Source: Effrenium voratum
Lineage: Eukaryota; Sar; Dinophyceae; Suessiales; Symbiodiniaceae
Assembly: GCA_963377175.1 (NCBI GenBank)
Contig: CAUJNA010003293.1
Span: forward strand, 142,531-206,530
DNA length: 64,000 bases
Direction: 5' to 3'
Positions 37,680 through 48,529 of the stretch are shown here, in pieces. The notes under the pieces were generated by a model that was not told where the DNA came from, ran no database searches, and worked only from the letters and a program-made list of their open reading frames with translations. Numbering within the stretch: the stretch's first letter is position 1; every line of letters starts with the position of its first letter. The translations under genes were made by a program, and so were the position numbers.

Positions 37680-38804
37680 TCATGCTGGCTTACGGCCATC
37701 CGTGTATGGATAGGCACGCTGGGGGCAGCTGGACAACGCACCATACAGCGCTGACTGGCAACGCACAGCAGCTGCGTTGGGCTTCCATAGGCTTTGGGGA
37801 AGAGTTCACCCCTTGGAAGCGGTTTGGACTGGAGGTGTTTCCGTGGTGCACCGTTTACCAGACAGTCGGAACAGTCAAGCGTGATCGTCCATGAGGGCCG
37901 CTCCTCCCCGGTTCTCTTCAGTATTGGTGTAGCATTGGTTTAGTATTGCTTAGTACTGGGTGAGTCTTGGTTTCCATTTGTCTTTGGGCGGGGGCACCTG
38001 GATTCGATCCTCTTAAGGGCCTAGGCCTGGTCCCCCGCCCAGAGTTGAGCATGAAAGTTGCCCACGTCAGGGGTCTTTCTGGGGAATTCCCCTGTGCCTT
38101 TGACCTTTTTCCCCACGCGACAGGAAGGGGTTGTTGGATTTTATGTTGGAATCCGCGTTTGCGATGCTTCTACACCACGCCCCCACCCAGTATTCCGCCA
38201 GAGCAGCTCGCCAGTGGATCCTGCCGAGTATCCCGCCAGAGCTGCTCGCCAGTGGATCCCGCCCAGTATCCCGCCAGAGCTGCTCGCCAGTGGATCCCGC
38301 CGAGTATCCCACCAGAGCGGCTCGCCAGTGGATCCCGCCGAGTATCCCGCCAGAGCTGCTCGCCAGTGGATCCCGCCGAGTATCCCGCCAGAGCGACGGA
38401 GCGAAGGCATCATTTCAGTGGAGCGGGCTGCTTCAGCTTTGCAGGGAACCCGGGGTCTGTTGGGTTTAGTTTGCACTTTGAGGTTTGCGAGATGACAAGA
38501 CATCTATTTCGGGGAGGGGGGGGGAAAGCTGACGAAGGTTGTCAACGATTAACCAGCCTCAATCTTGCTGATCTCCCATGACATGTGTTCCTTTGTCACA
38601 TCACTTTCTTGATTCGGGTGTGGTGGACTTCAAGGGCGAAGACACAAGCAGTTTATCAATCATCAAGTGAGAAGTGCACCAAGCCATGGAGAATCCTTGC
38701 CCCGTTTTCCCGCTTCCCCCTTTTTCCTACACGTTGCGGGCTCAAAAAAACGGCTCCGTCTCCTGTTAAGCGCGCCTGTTTGGCGCGCTCCGTGGAAAAG
38801 GCAG
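37680..38804. other. Presumed intron with a 38-bp tandem repeat
   Basis: No coding sequence accepted. The tandem repeat at 38188-38394 is annotated separately. Confidence 0.4.
38188..38394. repeat. 38-bp tandem repeat, about 5.4 copies
   Basis: The units contain GCTGCTCGCCAGTGGATCCC and GAGTATCCCGCCAGAG with few substitutions. There are no unique spacers, so this is not a CRISPR array. The unit is not a multiple of three, so frames cycle through it. Confidence 0.95.
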
Positions 38805-38806
38805 AG

Positions 38807-38861
38807 GGGGCGGACTTCGACGACAACCAGGAGCACACCCCGGAGGAGTTGGCGCTCCATG
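38807..38861 (+). CDS. Candidate exon: acidic peptide with GC donor
   Basis: G-A-D-F-D-D-N-Q-E-H-T-P-E-E-L-A-L-H, bounded by GGCAGAG and the GC donor CATG|GCAAGG, the same donor string as at 37468. Confidence 0.55.
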
Positions 38862-39303
38862 GCAAGGAGGCTCACCCATTTCCCAGCGCAAAACACGCAG
38901 CAGGGTTCCCACTTTTCGAATCAAGATAGTTGTTTTACCCAGGAATCGGTTTCCTGTTTGGGGGAAACAAACTTCTGGGTTTATATAACTATCTTGGGGT
39001 ATTCAAAAGGTGGAACCTTGATCGCAAGGCTTGTGCTTGGCTGGGGGGGGGGTTGCCATGGCGGCTAAAGGCAGTCCTGTGACCCAGTTCGTGAGTCTTT
39101 TCAACTAATGGCATCCATCAGAAGAGTCCACATTTTTTGACCAGGGTCACCGGGAAACTGGGCTAGCGAGATGTCCATCCCAGTTGAACAAGGACAGGGC
39201 TCCAGCAAAGTTTCCTGAATCATCGCCTTTTGCAAACGCCAACTGCTTTGGTTGTTTCCAGGAGAATTTCTGGAACCCTGGCTTGATTTTGATGGTGTTT
39301 CAG
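38862..39303. other. Presumed intron
   Basis: Nothing recognisable apart from a G-run near 39043. Confidence 0.35.
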
Positions 39304-39379
39304 GCAATCCGTGCTCAAGGGTTCGGAATGGCTGTTGGGAGAGCAGCTCTCACATTCCTTGGAGCGAAGCTGGGTAGAT
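39304..39379 (+). CDS. Candidate exon (weaker)
   Basis: After TGTTTCAG the frame gives A-I-R-A-Q-G-F-G-M-A-V-G-R-A-A-L-T-F-L-G. A GC donor, AGAT|GCAGTG, is possible. Its phase does not join cleanly to the exon at 38807, so intermediate exons are missing or the call is wrong. Confidence 0.35.
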
Positions 39380-39944
39380 GCAGTGAAGTGGTCCCTGCTT
39401 CAAAGTGAAGCAACCACTGATCAACCGGGGCTTCTTCCTTCTCCGACGTGGAGCGGGTCTGACAGACTTGCCATTTGCATCTGTCTGAGAGACAGGGAAC
39501 CCAAAGCCGCTGAAGTTGTCTCCACTTTTTGACATACGGCCAATATTGCACTGCTTTTGGGCACCAGCTATTGGTTGTCCAATGTTTTGATTGCGTTGAG
39601 CAGAGACTGCTCCTGAAAGGTCGCTCGATTTCGGAGAATGGAGAGGGACATGGGTGACATGCGGGATCATCATTACTGGTCTTCGCCGGGATGCTCGGTC
39701 TAAAAATGCCGTTTCACGTTGACATCAACTTTCTGGGGACATGTATTTCCCTGAGACTTGTGCATTATTTGAGATTTGGAATTCAGACTGACCGCCAACC
39801 ACATCGCTCCTATGTGGAACATCGGCCCACTTGAATGACACGTTCGGCCGGGAAAGCCACTTGGGATCCCTCTTGCCAGCACAACGGGGGCTTCCCAAAT
39901 GCGAAGCTGAAAACCAAGGAGAGTCTCGGGCTTGGCATTTGCAG
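39380..39944. other. Presumed intron
   Basis: No coding signal seen. Confidence 0.35.
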
Positions 39945-40000
39945 GTCCTGAAAGCGAAGCAGAAGGTGGACAAAATGGACGACGGGGAGCCGGCCGGCGC
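39945..40000 (+). CDS. Candidate exon: Lys/Asp-rich
   Basis: The acceptor CATTTGCAG precedes V-L-K-A-K-Q-K-V-D-K-M-D-D-G-E-P-A-G. A GC donor (GCCG|GCGCTG) is likely. Confidence 0.5.
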
Positions 40001-40101
40001 TGGGCCCAAGCTTCCTGCGCACTGAAACCGGGAGTGGTGTGGCTTTTGGGCTGAAAAATCTGGTTTTCTGGGTCGAAATCATCAGGGGTCCCTGTGCGCA
40101 G

Positions 40102-40148
40102 CTCGCGGGGCTCCGAAGAATCGGGGCTGAAGCTGCGGAAGCCGCCGT
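40102..40148 (+). CDS. Candidate exon: Ala/Glu helix with GC donor
   Basis: The acceptor TGTGCGCAG precedes L-A-G-L-R-R-I-G-A-E-A-A-E-A-A; it ends at CCGT|GCAAGA. Confidence 0.5.
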
Positions 40149-42444
40149 GCAAGAAGGGGCCATGACTCTTGGCCGAGCAAAGATGGGAGGCAGTACTGCT
40201 TGGAAGTTTGACACACCCTTGTAGGTACACCATGCAAAGGGACATGCTTCAACCGGTCTAGAGAGTCATTTGGCAGATTAGTGTTCTTCGTTGCTGGCAG
40301 GTTGTCACTTCAGAAAGACCTTCTTCAAATCCACATTTTCAAGCTGTTATTTCTTTGGATCAAACAACGAGACGTACTCAGACTTGCAGGGTTTGCACGG
40401 GTCCTGCGGGCCGGCGCGTGCTTGACTTGCGAAAGCTGTGCCACGGAACCAAGCAGTGAATGGTCTCGAGCGTCCGATCCGAGGCCTCACTTCCTCGGGC
40501 TGCCACTGCGACCCGCAGGCGTGGAATTCGTCGCGCGCCTTTCTTTGTGCCCTTGAAAGGGGTGGGGTGGGTGGGGTGGGGGGGGTTCTTGGGGTTTTCC
40601 AAGTGAACTAATCTGGGAAGTATGTTTTCTTCCAGGTACTTTTGTTGCAACCTTTGTCAAAATCCCACGCCCTTAGGGCTGTTCCCGCGGTCTCAGCCAT
40701 GCCCCAAATGATCAGGGGAAATCAACGGTTGCGGTGCAAGCCTGGCGTTCCAACCTGGCAAATCTTGAACAAGCGCCCCGCAATGTGGGTGTGCACTCTT
40801 CCTTGTGGGAATGGCTTTACTAATTTACACCAAACGGAAACCAACCAATTCGCGGCGCCAATCCTACCGCAGGCGAAGTGCGCACTTCAGGGCCGTTCCT
40901 TTACCTGGTGCCGAGTGGGCCGCTTGGCTTGGTCTCAAGGGCCCAGGGCTGACAGTTTTGGGCCTGGAATTGAGGTGCCGAGATCAGACTACGTCCCGCA
41001 GCTTGAGGTGAGCTCGGTTCTTCTGCGTGCCATGATGAAATGACACAGTTGGTTGGTGTCAGTGTGGTTGGTCGCCACAGCAAAGCAATGGGTTGAATGG
41101 GCGTGTGATAGGTGTTAATGGATCCGTGATCAGTTTTGTCAGCGGTACTAAGTGATGTAAGTGCATTGCTGACTGCGCAGGGTCAGCGCGGGGATGCAGG
41201 ATCCAAATTTTCACGAGGAACAATTTGAGAGTGGCTCGTGGATTGCGCAGATTCTTCGCAGGGTAATGCTGCAATATCGCAGGGTTTGTGGTTTTGCAGT
41301 CAAGCACTTCTTTTGGAACAATCAGCATCGCAAGAATCTCACTATTTTGTGATCATCCAGAAGGAAGGCAATTGCGTTGAGAACGTGTTTTCAGCTACCG
41401 CGTTCCAAACCAATTCGGATAGCTCAAGCATCGAACACAAGATATCATTTCAGAAAACGGGTTTGGAAGAGTGCCGGGGTCAACATGTGTCGCATTTATC
41501 CCAAAAGCCATGCATGGATACGAGTTTAGCTCTAATCATTTGCCAGTGCCATTTATCATGTTTTCTTTGATTCGGGCCGACATGTTGCTGACGAAGGTTG
41601 CAAGCTTTGGCCTCCCTGCCCACATGTTCTGACACCATTTCCAGTCTTTGGTCGGGGGACTCACTAAATTTCCCGCCGAACCTGGGAGGGTCTCACATAT
41701 TTCCACATGTCCTTTACGGTGACCGTTTGTTGTTATGACTTCAAGTGGCCCTACACGTTGCCCCCTTGCTTCAGCTCCCCCTTTTTTGGGGAACATGCGA
41801 TTACTCGAAGGTAATTTGGATTTTTGAAGTCGCTTGAGAGCTCCACAAGTTGTTTTTTCCTTCAACACAGAAAACAGTCAAGGGCTCTTGGGTTTTGTTG
41901 GTTGGTTCAGAAGCTTGCTTCAAGTGCAAACGGCAAAGAACGTCTTTGCCCGGTATTCATGCGTGGAATGTTGACGCGAACTGGCGACCTTTCTAGTCAC
42001 CCCCTGTTTAAAAGGGGATGCACCATGCCCTCGGGTCCACAAGAGATGTGTACCAAAATGGTGTACCCCCCTTTGGGAAGGCTCTTAAAATGACATGAAA
42101 CAACGCCTGCCATGTTTAAGGTTTTCTTTTTTGCAAGGTGACTGCGGGGTGCCAGTCTTGTGGTAACCCCCTTGGCGGCTCTTTTCAGGGCTCCTTAATT
42201 ATGCTCCCCTTTTGGGCTGGTTCAAACATGACCTTTTGGGGCCAATCTAAAGGGGTGATTTCTTTTGGTGGGCTCCTTAAACAGGAAACAAAGGGAACAA
42301 TAAAGCAAGGGGGAACATGGGGTGGAGGTTCTTCTTCCAACAATCGTGGAAGTGGACAGGAGACTACTACTGTCGTCTTTGAAAGACTCCTGTCTAATAA
42401 AAGGCCTGCTTCGCACCCAACCCCCCCAGCCAGCCTTTCCCCAG
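40149..42444. other. Long stretch with weak coding patches
   Basis: Mostly intron-like. A GC-rich patch at 40389-40552 and one at 40880-41009 (ending in a textbook GTGAGC donor) are open in more than one frame, so I do not assign them. G-rich run at 40558-40590. Confidence 0.35.
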
Positions 42445-42490
42445 GGGGCGGCCAGTGCAGCCTGCTGTCGGCCTCGGCGAGGAAGGAGCA
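42445..42490 (+). CDS. Candidate exon (short)
   Basis: After TTCCCCAG the frame gives G-G-Q-C-S-L-L-S-A-S-A-R-K-E-H. GC bias ends at about 42490. Confidence 0.4.
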
Positions 42491-43880
42491 CCCTTTAGTG
42501 CCCCGGAAGGCACTTTGGTGCTTGGGTCAGGGGCGTTGGCCTCGCTTCCGTCGTAATTCAGTGCTTGTTCTTGGCTTGTCTTCGAACCAACCTCAAAACG
42601 CGTACCAACATGGACTATATATATATAATTATATATATATATGTATTTGCTGTGGTCCTATATTTGAATGCGCACACCATTCTCCTATGATCATGACTCA
42701 ATTTGGCCTTCAAGCACCGAATCCACACCCCCATTCTAATCTCCCCTCCTTTGTTTGCGTGGTTTCCCATTTGGGCGCTTCCAAATACGGGGGGTGCAGT
42801 CCACCCCCCGAATGGTTGGCACACCCACAAACAGGGCCTCAAATGGTTGGAGACCGCCCATTAGCCTAGGGTGTGTTTGATTTCCCTCCCATTGTCTTAG
42901 AGGGAATGTTGGTCATGACTGGCAACTCTTTGTGTTGTTTTTCATGGCACCTCAAGGAAATGCAAGTTGTTGTTATAAGTGGGAGAAGGTCAGAATGACC
43001 CCAACCACTTGAGGGACTTGCATGACAGGGAAGGCCCCCTATCCACTCCCCTGCATTGAGGGAGTTGTGCAAATGACCCGGCCCGGCCAGGGTTCCAATT
43101 TCTGATGTCCGAGGTGGAGCCCCTCTGTGGGTCCCGTTTTGGGGTTGAACCACAGGGAAACCATATTTTTGGGGGGAAATTACAGGGAAACCAATCTTTT
43201 CTTGGGGTCCCCTATTTTAAGAAACCCGCAAATGGAACCCTAGTTTGGGCTCTGTGCTAAGGACCCTGCCCTGCACGACCATGACCTCTACAAAGCAGGC
43301 GCCTGCCCCGCGTGGGGGGGGCAGCCACAAAGTGGGGAAGCGAGACGGGGACCGGCTCCCTCTTTGCCCTTGCAGGCAGCGGTTCCAAGCATTTTTCGAG
43401 ATTTTCAGTGAGTTTCCACTGGGCAGGGAAGGTGTGTTGACGTTTATGGCTGTGTGGCTCTTTAAGTTCCCGTCCACAAGGGTGGGGGCCTTCAGTTTTT
43501 CTCGCTATTTTGAGGGAGCTGCGAAGGTGGAGTTAGGAGCTGTCATTGAGTACCCACTAAGCACAATTAGGGATTGCACAGACATGTAGTCTTTCAGTGG
43601 AGGCCCGGGCACTTGCATGGATGGTGGGAGAGTTGGCCGGTGTAATTCGGATGTTTCCTGATATCAGGGGCTGGGTTGGGGTCTCAGAAATTAGCCACAG
43701 AGGTTCCGGGTCAACGTCCTTGCTGATTTGGATCTGGAACAACCTTCAGAAGGGCCAGAGGCAAACCCTTTCCCCTAGCCGCACCCACCAACGCACTCAC
43801 CAACCTGCCCGCCAACCAGCCAACCTGCCCAGCCGACCAGCCTGCCTGCCAACCCGCCAACCTCGCTGTTGGCTGTGCTC
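42491..43880. other. Presumed intron
   Basis: It contains a TA tract at 42617-42644, an intronic module at 43149-43221 and an ACC/GCC-rich degenerate repeat at 43781-43866. Confidence 0.4.
43149..43221 (-). repeat. Intronic repeat module
   Basis: CAGGGAAACCA occurs twice, then TTCTTGGGGTCCCCTATTTTAAG: the reverse-sense form of the family with its left part duplicated. Confidence 0.55.
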
Positions 43881-43888
43881 AGTGCCAG

Positions 43889-43930
43889 GAGGTCCTGCGG
43901 GCGCCCATGCCTTGAAGGAGCGAGGCGGGG
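43889..43930 (+). CDS. Candidate exon (ambiguous frame)
   Basis: After GTGCCAG one frame gives G-P-A-G-A-H-A-L-K-E-R and another gives E-V-L-R-A-P-M-P and a stop. The GC bias is clear but the frame is not, so it may also be a terminal exon. Confidence 0.3.
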
Positions 43931-44960
43931 TCCTCGCTTACCTCCATGTGTGCATGCGTAGAGGGGTGTGTATGTGTGTGCCGTTCCCAAAACGGGCTTC
44001 GTGTTTTTTTGGTTTCCCTTTAAAGCAAAAGGAGGTACCCCAAGCAATCACAAGCCCATGTACACACTTTATCACATATTTGGTGAGGTCGCATATACGC
44101 AGTGACTTACATGCGCATGCAGCCATGGCATGTTGAGTGGGCAAGTTGACGTGCAGCATATGCAAACGGAAGATAGCCAATCAGTCATTCGCACTCAGAA
44201 GCCTTGCTTCTACAAAACATCTTCGAAGGATGCTGATAGAACCAAGGCAATGCTAATCTCTGGCTTCAAAGCACGCTGGTCACAGCATACGTTTAGAATA
44301 ACATCCGTCCATGTTTCAGGAAATAAATTGTATAAACACGCGCAAAACGGGGAAAACACACAAACAGCGCTATTCGGTGATAGACTCATTCGACATGATG
44401 TTCTACGCAACAAGTCCTGCCACGCCACTCTCGTTCTTGGCCATTTCAGGCTGTAGTTCATCCTCTCAATTTCGTTAGTTTACAGACAGAGAAGTACAGC
44501 ATGTCCTGCAATTGTTTTCTCAAAGGAGCAGCTAAACAGTCAGCACGCGCATGGTGTGCTGTTGACCCAACAAAGTGTTGGCCGCCTCATTTAGAAGGGC
44601 TGGCTCGACCGTGGACCGATTTTGAAAAGGCTTCCAAACACAGACAAGGGGTGCATAGTGCGGCATTCGACAAGCACCCAAATCCCAATACCGCCTGAGT
44701 GAGAAGGGGATAATAGCGCTCTCAAAATAGGGGTCCCCAAAAATGCTCCTATAGGTTGCCTTTTGGTTCCCTGTACCTCCAAAAAGGCCCTGAGAAATTC
44801 AACTTTTCGCCGCCCAAGCTTTGGGTTTTTGGAGCCCTTTTGCACTTTTGGGCGGGGGGGTCTCGAGATCGGTCGATGGATTTCCAAAAAAAAGGCGACA
44901 AAGCCATGAGAGGGATTGTGCTTGTGTTTTTGGTTCTCAGACATTGTTTTTCGCGCCGAG
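43931..44960. other. Presumed intron
   Basis: A GTTTTTTTGGTTTCCCTTT tract at 43990 and a full module at 44719-44790; no coding sequence accepted. Confidence 0.4.
44719..44790 (+). repeat. Intronic repeat module
   Basis: CTCAAAATAGGGGTCCCCAAAAATG, then GGTTGCCTTTTGGTTCCC and CCAAAAAGGCCC: one of the best examples of the forward-sense consensus. Confidence 0.6.
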
Positions 44961-45054
44961 ATTTGGAGCGCTCCGGCACGGTATGGGACTACTGCGAGCC
45001 CAAGCTGGGGTTGAGCAGCGCAGGCGGGGCCCGAGGGGGGAAGCCGGTGAGATG
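44961..45054 (+). CDS. Candidate exon with GC donor
   Basis: L-E-R-S-G-T-V-W-D-Y-C-E-P-K-L-G-L-S-S-A, followed by a Gly/Arg/Lys-rich stretch, preceded by CGCCGAG. It ends at GATG|GCAGGT or at the GT four bases later. It is the longest continuous helix-then-linker patch in this part. Confidence 0.55.
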
Positions 45055-45190
45055 GCAGGTGCCTCCTTTTGGGGACCTCGCTTTTTGGGGACGAGCGGAA
45101 AGGGGAGAAACTGAAGTTGGATTCTGACCTTCCGCATTTTCTTTGTCGAGGGATGGTTTCAGATTTCTCCTTTGCAAGGTACTTTGGCCA

Positions 45191-45300
45191 CTCGACTCGA
45201 CTCGACTCGACTCCACTTGACTCCACTCGAATCCACTCCACTCGACTCGACTAACTAACCAGCGAGCTAGCTGGCCAGCCAGCTAGCTAACTAGCTAACT
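45191..45300. repeat. CTCGA/CTAGCTAA simple repeat
   Basis: Runs of CTCGA and variants (CCACT, CTTGA) pass into AGCTAGCTAACT. A slippage-type simple repeat. Confidence 0.85.
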
Positions 45301-45867
45301 ATATAGCTCATTATCCTGCAACGGCAACAGCGTTCAAAAAGTCTTTCAGAAGGTCAAGGAGGCGGGCTTGGCTTGCCACGCAAGATGAAAGAAGCAGCCC
45401 ACGACGAGCAGAGATCGATTTCGTGCTTCGATTGCTTCAAGAGAGAAGCCGAAGGCTTACTTACTAATTTCTGGAATTGGGCTTTGGCTATTTGCTTGAA
45501 CCTCGACTGTTTGGTTAAACCTTGACAATGTTGTTGAACCTTCATGACAATTTGATTGATCCCTTCCGATAGTTCTCAATGTTTCGCCTTCCATTTCTAT
45601 TCCCTAGCTTCAAACAAGACAACACACCAAAACGATCCCGGCCTGCAGATTTAGAATGGGGTTGGTGGGGCACTTGAACACGGAACTAAGCTGATCATAA
45701 GAGAATCACGTGACTGCCCCCAAACGAGGCCTCTAAGCAAACCCGCTGCCAGAATAGATGCATGCCCCCCCAAAAACAAGCAATGAAGGGCAAGGGCCGG
45801 CATTCCGCTTCACCTTTTGGGTGTTTCTCAACATGGTGAACCTCTATTTGGGCAAGTTGTTTTTAAG

Positions 45868-45925
45868 CGGACGCCCCAAAATGGCGGTGTTCCTCTTGGC
45901 TTCCCTTCAAAGCCCCTCCAAAAAA
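45868..45925 (+). repeat. Intronic repeat module (diverged)
   Basis: CCCCAAAATGGCGGTGTTCCTCTTGGCTTCCCTTCAAAGCC matches the forward-sense family; it ends 57 bp before a candidate exon. Confidence 0.4.
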
Positions 45926-45982
45926 GTTGTCCTCTCGGTGTCCCTCTGAAACCTAAGAAACACGCAGCCCGCAAAATCGCAG

Positions 45983-46071
45983 GCGCGGCGCCCCGCACGG
46001 CCCACGGCGCCATGTGCGCGTGGCGCGGGGATATCCTGAGGCCGGGGGCCTCTGAGAGGGGCACCGTGGAG
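45983..46071 (+). CDS. Candidate exon
   Basis: After AAATCGCAG the frame gives A-A-P-R-T-A-H-G-A-M-C-A-W-R-G-D-I-L-R-P and ends near ACCGTGGAG|GCTGCC. Highly GC-rich against its flanks. Confidence 0.5.
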
Positions 46072-48413
46072 GCTGCCCCCCGCTCCTTGTTCCCGTCGAT
46101 TTACGGGGAAACCGACGGGAAAGCCGAAGTTCCACTTGTGGTGGGTCCCCAACAAACCCCTGCAAGACAGAGCCGACTATGTGGATCAGCACCACTACAT
46201 CTGGTTTCGGAGTGGGAATGCTTGTGGTTTTGGGATTGCCTGGCGGTTGGTTTCAAAAGGAAAAGTGAGGGGATCATATGATTAGTTATTTCAGGGTCCC
46301 AATTTGGACACAAACTCGGGCGGGTTTTGTGTGGGCTTGAAACGCGATGTCGCGGCCAGCAGCTCAAAACCTCGCAGCAGCAAAACCGCGTCGTTCGCGG
46401 ACCAGAACAAAGACGGTGGACTCAAGTGGTCAAAACACTTTTTGCTTGGGGTTGGTATGTCCAAGCTCATCTGCCTCTCGATGAGGAGCTGAGACCACCA
46501 TTGTATAGGTTGAAAAACAATTATTGCCATGGCCTACAAAAGGAGTTTGGACCATGGCATAAATGGTTCAACACGTTGGATACACAGCATGTCTAAAGAT
46601 CGAGTGCTAGTTTCAAGTTGGTTGCCTACAAGCCGCAAGAGTGGAAGCAACAGCAGACCTTGGGTCTTCGATGGCCCAATAGCATTGCGGCGATGCAACA
46701 CTTCCAAGGGGTGAGGGACACGACCACCCCCCCATATAAGGTTCCGTGGCGCAAATGGACGCGTCCTGTTTACAACTGCTGTTTGCCATCGGCTGATGCT
46801 GCAGTTGAACAATGCAAGGGCGAAAATAATTAGAATGAGGATGTGGGGCACTTTCGCACCAAATGAAGTCAGGCTTATAAGAGAAGAACGTGTGTAATGG
46901 TTTACCCCTCTAGCATTAGTTGCCTCAAAAGCGAATCGATCTCAGGGTTGTATGAGGTGGACCTTTGATTTGATTTCCAGGGTTTTGGCTGGGTGGCTCG
47001 ACGAGCCGACCGGCCAGGTCCCATAAATGCCCTCAGGCTATGGCTGAAAGCTTGGGATGTGCAAAGCCTGGCGAAGCGATGGGGCAGACTCATGGAAGCC
47101 ACATCCGGTGGCCTTAGAATCGGGATAGGCCACGAGTTTTATTCGGGAACCACCTAGTGGTTGGTGGACATGAATCCGCGCCGAAACCCTGATGTCCAGC
47201 AGTTCGGGTCCCTAATCAAACATCATGCCCATACGAATAGGAGTCCGAGGCGCGATTGGTGTTCCTGGGAGTTTTGTGGAGCTGGCCCAGGCGATACATG
47301 GAGGATCCCTTCTTCCTGAAGCCAGCACGGGGCACCCAGTGAGGCCAAGAAGGTGTTTAACTATACAGCAGGTCACGGGACATGAACAGGCTCACTACTT
47401 TTTTCCCACGCAAATTTTGTGGGAACCAAACTATTTTGGTGGAAGCTGGTATTGGGACAAAGGATCGAAAGACACGGTTGCTTGGGGTGCGTTTTGACAC
47501 CCCCTTTCTTGTTCAGTTGTTCCCCTTTGCTGCACTTTTAGGTCTACTGTGTAACCAGCAAACAGTTCCGGGGGTCTAAGTCTGATGAAGTTCTAGAAAA
47601 TCAAAGGGCGCCCTTCTCTTCCCAAAACGGTCAAAAGGAGTCAAACGGTGGATGCCGCGCAAGTTCTTCGCTCCTTAACTTCCTAAACTGAGTTGTTTAG
47701 TTGGCAAACTACCAACTTTGGGTGGGTATAATTCATCATGTTGGTGAAGGCCACTACTATTTTGGTTTCAATATCCCACTTCAGAGAGCCATGATACCAG
47801 TTGTCAACTTTGATATGTTTGTGCAATGTTTGAATCTGATTAATCCCCGGTGTTCATTGAAGAGGGCCCCAGCGTAGTGGGGATTCTTTGTTCGTTGCCG
47901 TGAACCGCTGGGAGGTTCCCAGGTGCGTGTTTTCCAAGTCACTGCTAGCGCCTGTGCGGGGAGGGGGGGCGGGGGGGACTGCAAGTACAGCATGACCTTC
48001 TTGCAGATAGCAGGGGATGTAGGAGTAAATATTCCACTCCTTCCCTGCCTGGACCCAATGATGGTGTGCTTGCTGTACGCCGTCATTCCCGCACTTCGCG
48101 GACACAAGACAAATACACTCGCACGCCAAGCTAGGTGATTCCCAGATGGTGTCCACCCAAACCACTGCCTCCACAGGTTTAGTGGCATACACTACTACAA
48201 AGCCACAATATAAAGGATATAAGGGGGTTGATCCATAATCCCATCCTCAGAATGACCATGGGTAACTTTGCCTATGTAGTGGCGCACGCCATTTTTTGGT
48301 GCTGTTGCTCTGGTCACCATGTCCACCGGACCTTTTTTTTTCCAAAAAGAACCAACTCCAACATATGTCCCAGTTGCCCAGGATCAACTCCAACATGTGT
48401 TCCATGTGCCTAG
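46072..48413. other. Long stretch, mostly intron-like
   Basis: A patch at 46981-47120, preceded by GATTTCCAG, is open in several frames (one reads W-L-K-A-W-D-V-Q-S-L-A-K-R-W) and may be an exon. Another near 47226-47345 is weaker. Otherwise nothing recognisable. Confidence 0.35.
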
Positions 48414-48529
48414 TGGCTTGGGAGGGGAGATTCGCTTCGCGCGACTTGAGGACCGGTCTCTGGACCTCAAGAAGGTCCCCCTCCGGGACCGGCTCGCTGT
48501 GGAGGCGATGCTTCAGTACCAGCCCCCTG
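48414..48529 (+). CDS. Candidate exon, longest of the series
   Basis: After TGCCTAG the frame gives G-G-E-I-R-F-A-R-L-E-D-R-S-L-D-L-K-K-V-P, then a Leu/Arg/Glu helix ending Y-Q-P-P-G. A GC donor, CCTG|GCATGG, is possible. Convincing residue pattern; no family recognised. Confidence 0.6.

Larger units (their letters stand above)
45055..45982. other. Presumed intron
   Basis: It holds a CTCGA pentanucleotide repeat at 45191-45300 and a module at 45868-45925. Confidence 0.4.

Noticed and set aside
38188..38394. CRISPR-like regular repeat
   Set aside because: The units are head-to-tail with no unique spacers and the context is eukaryotic.
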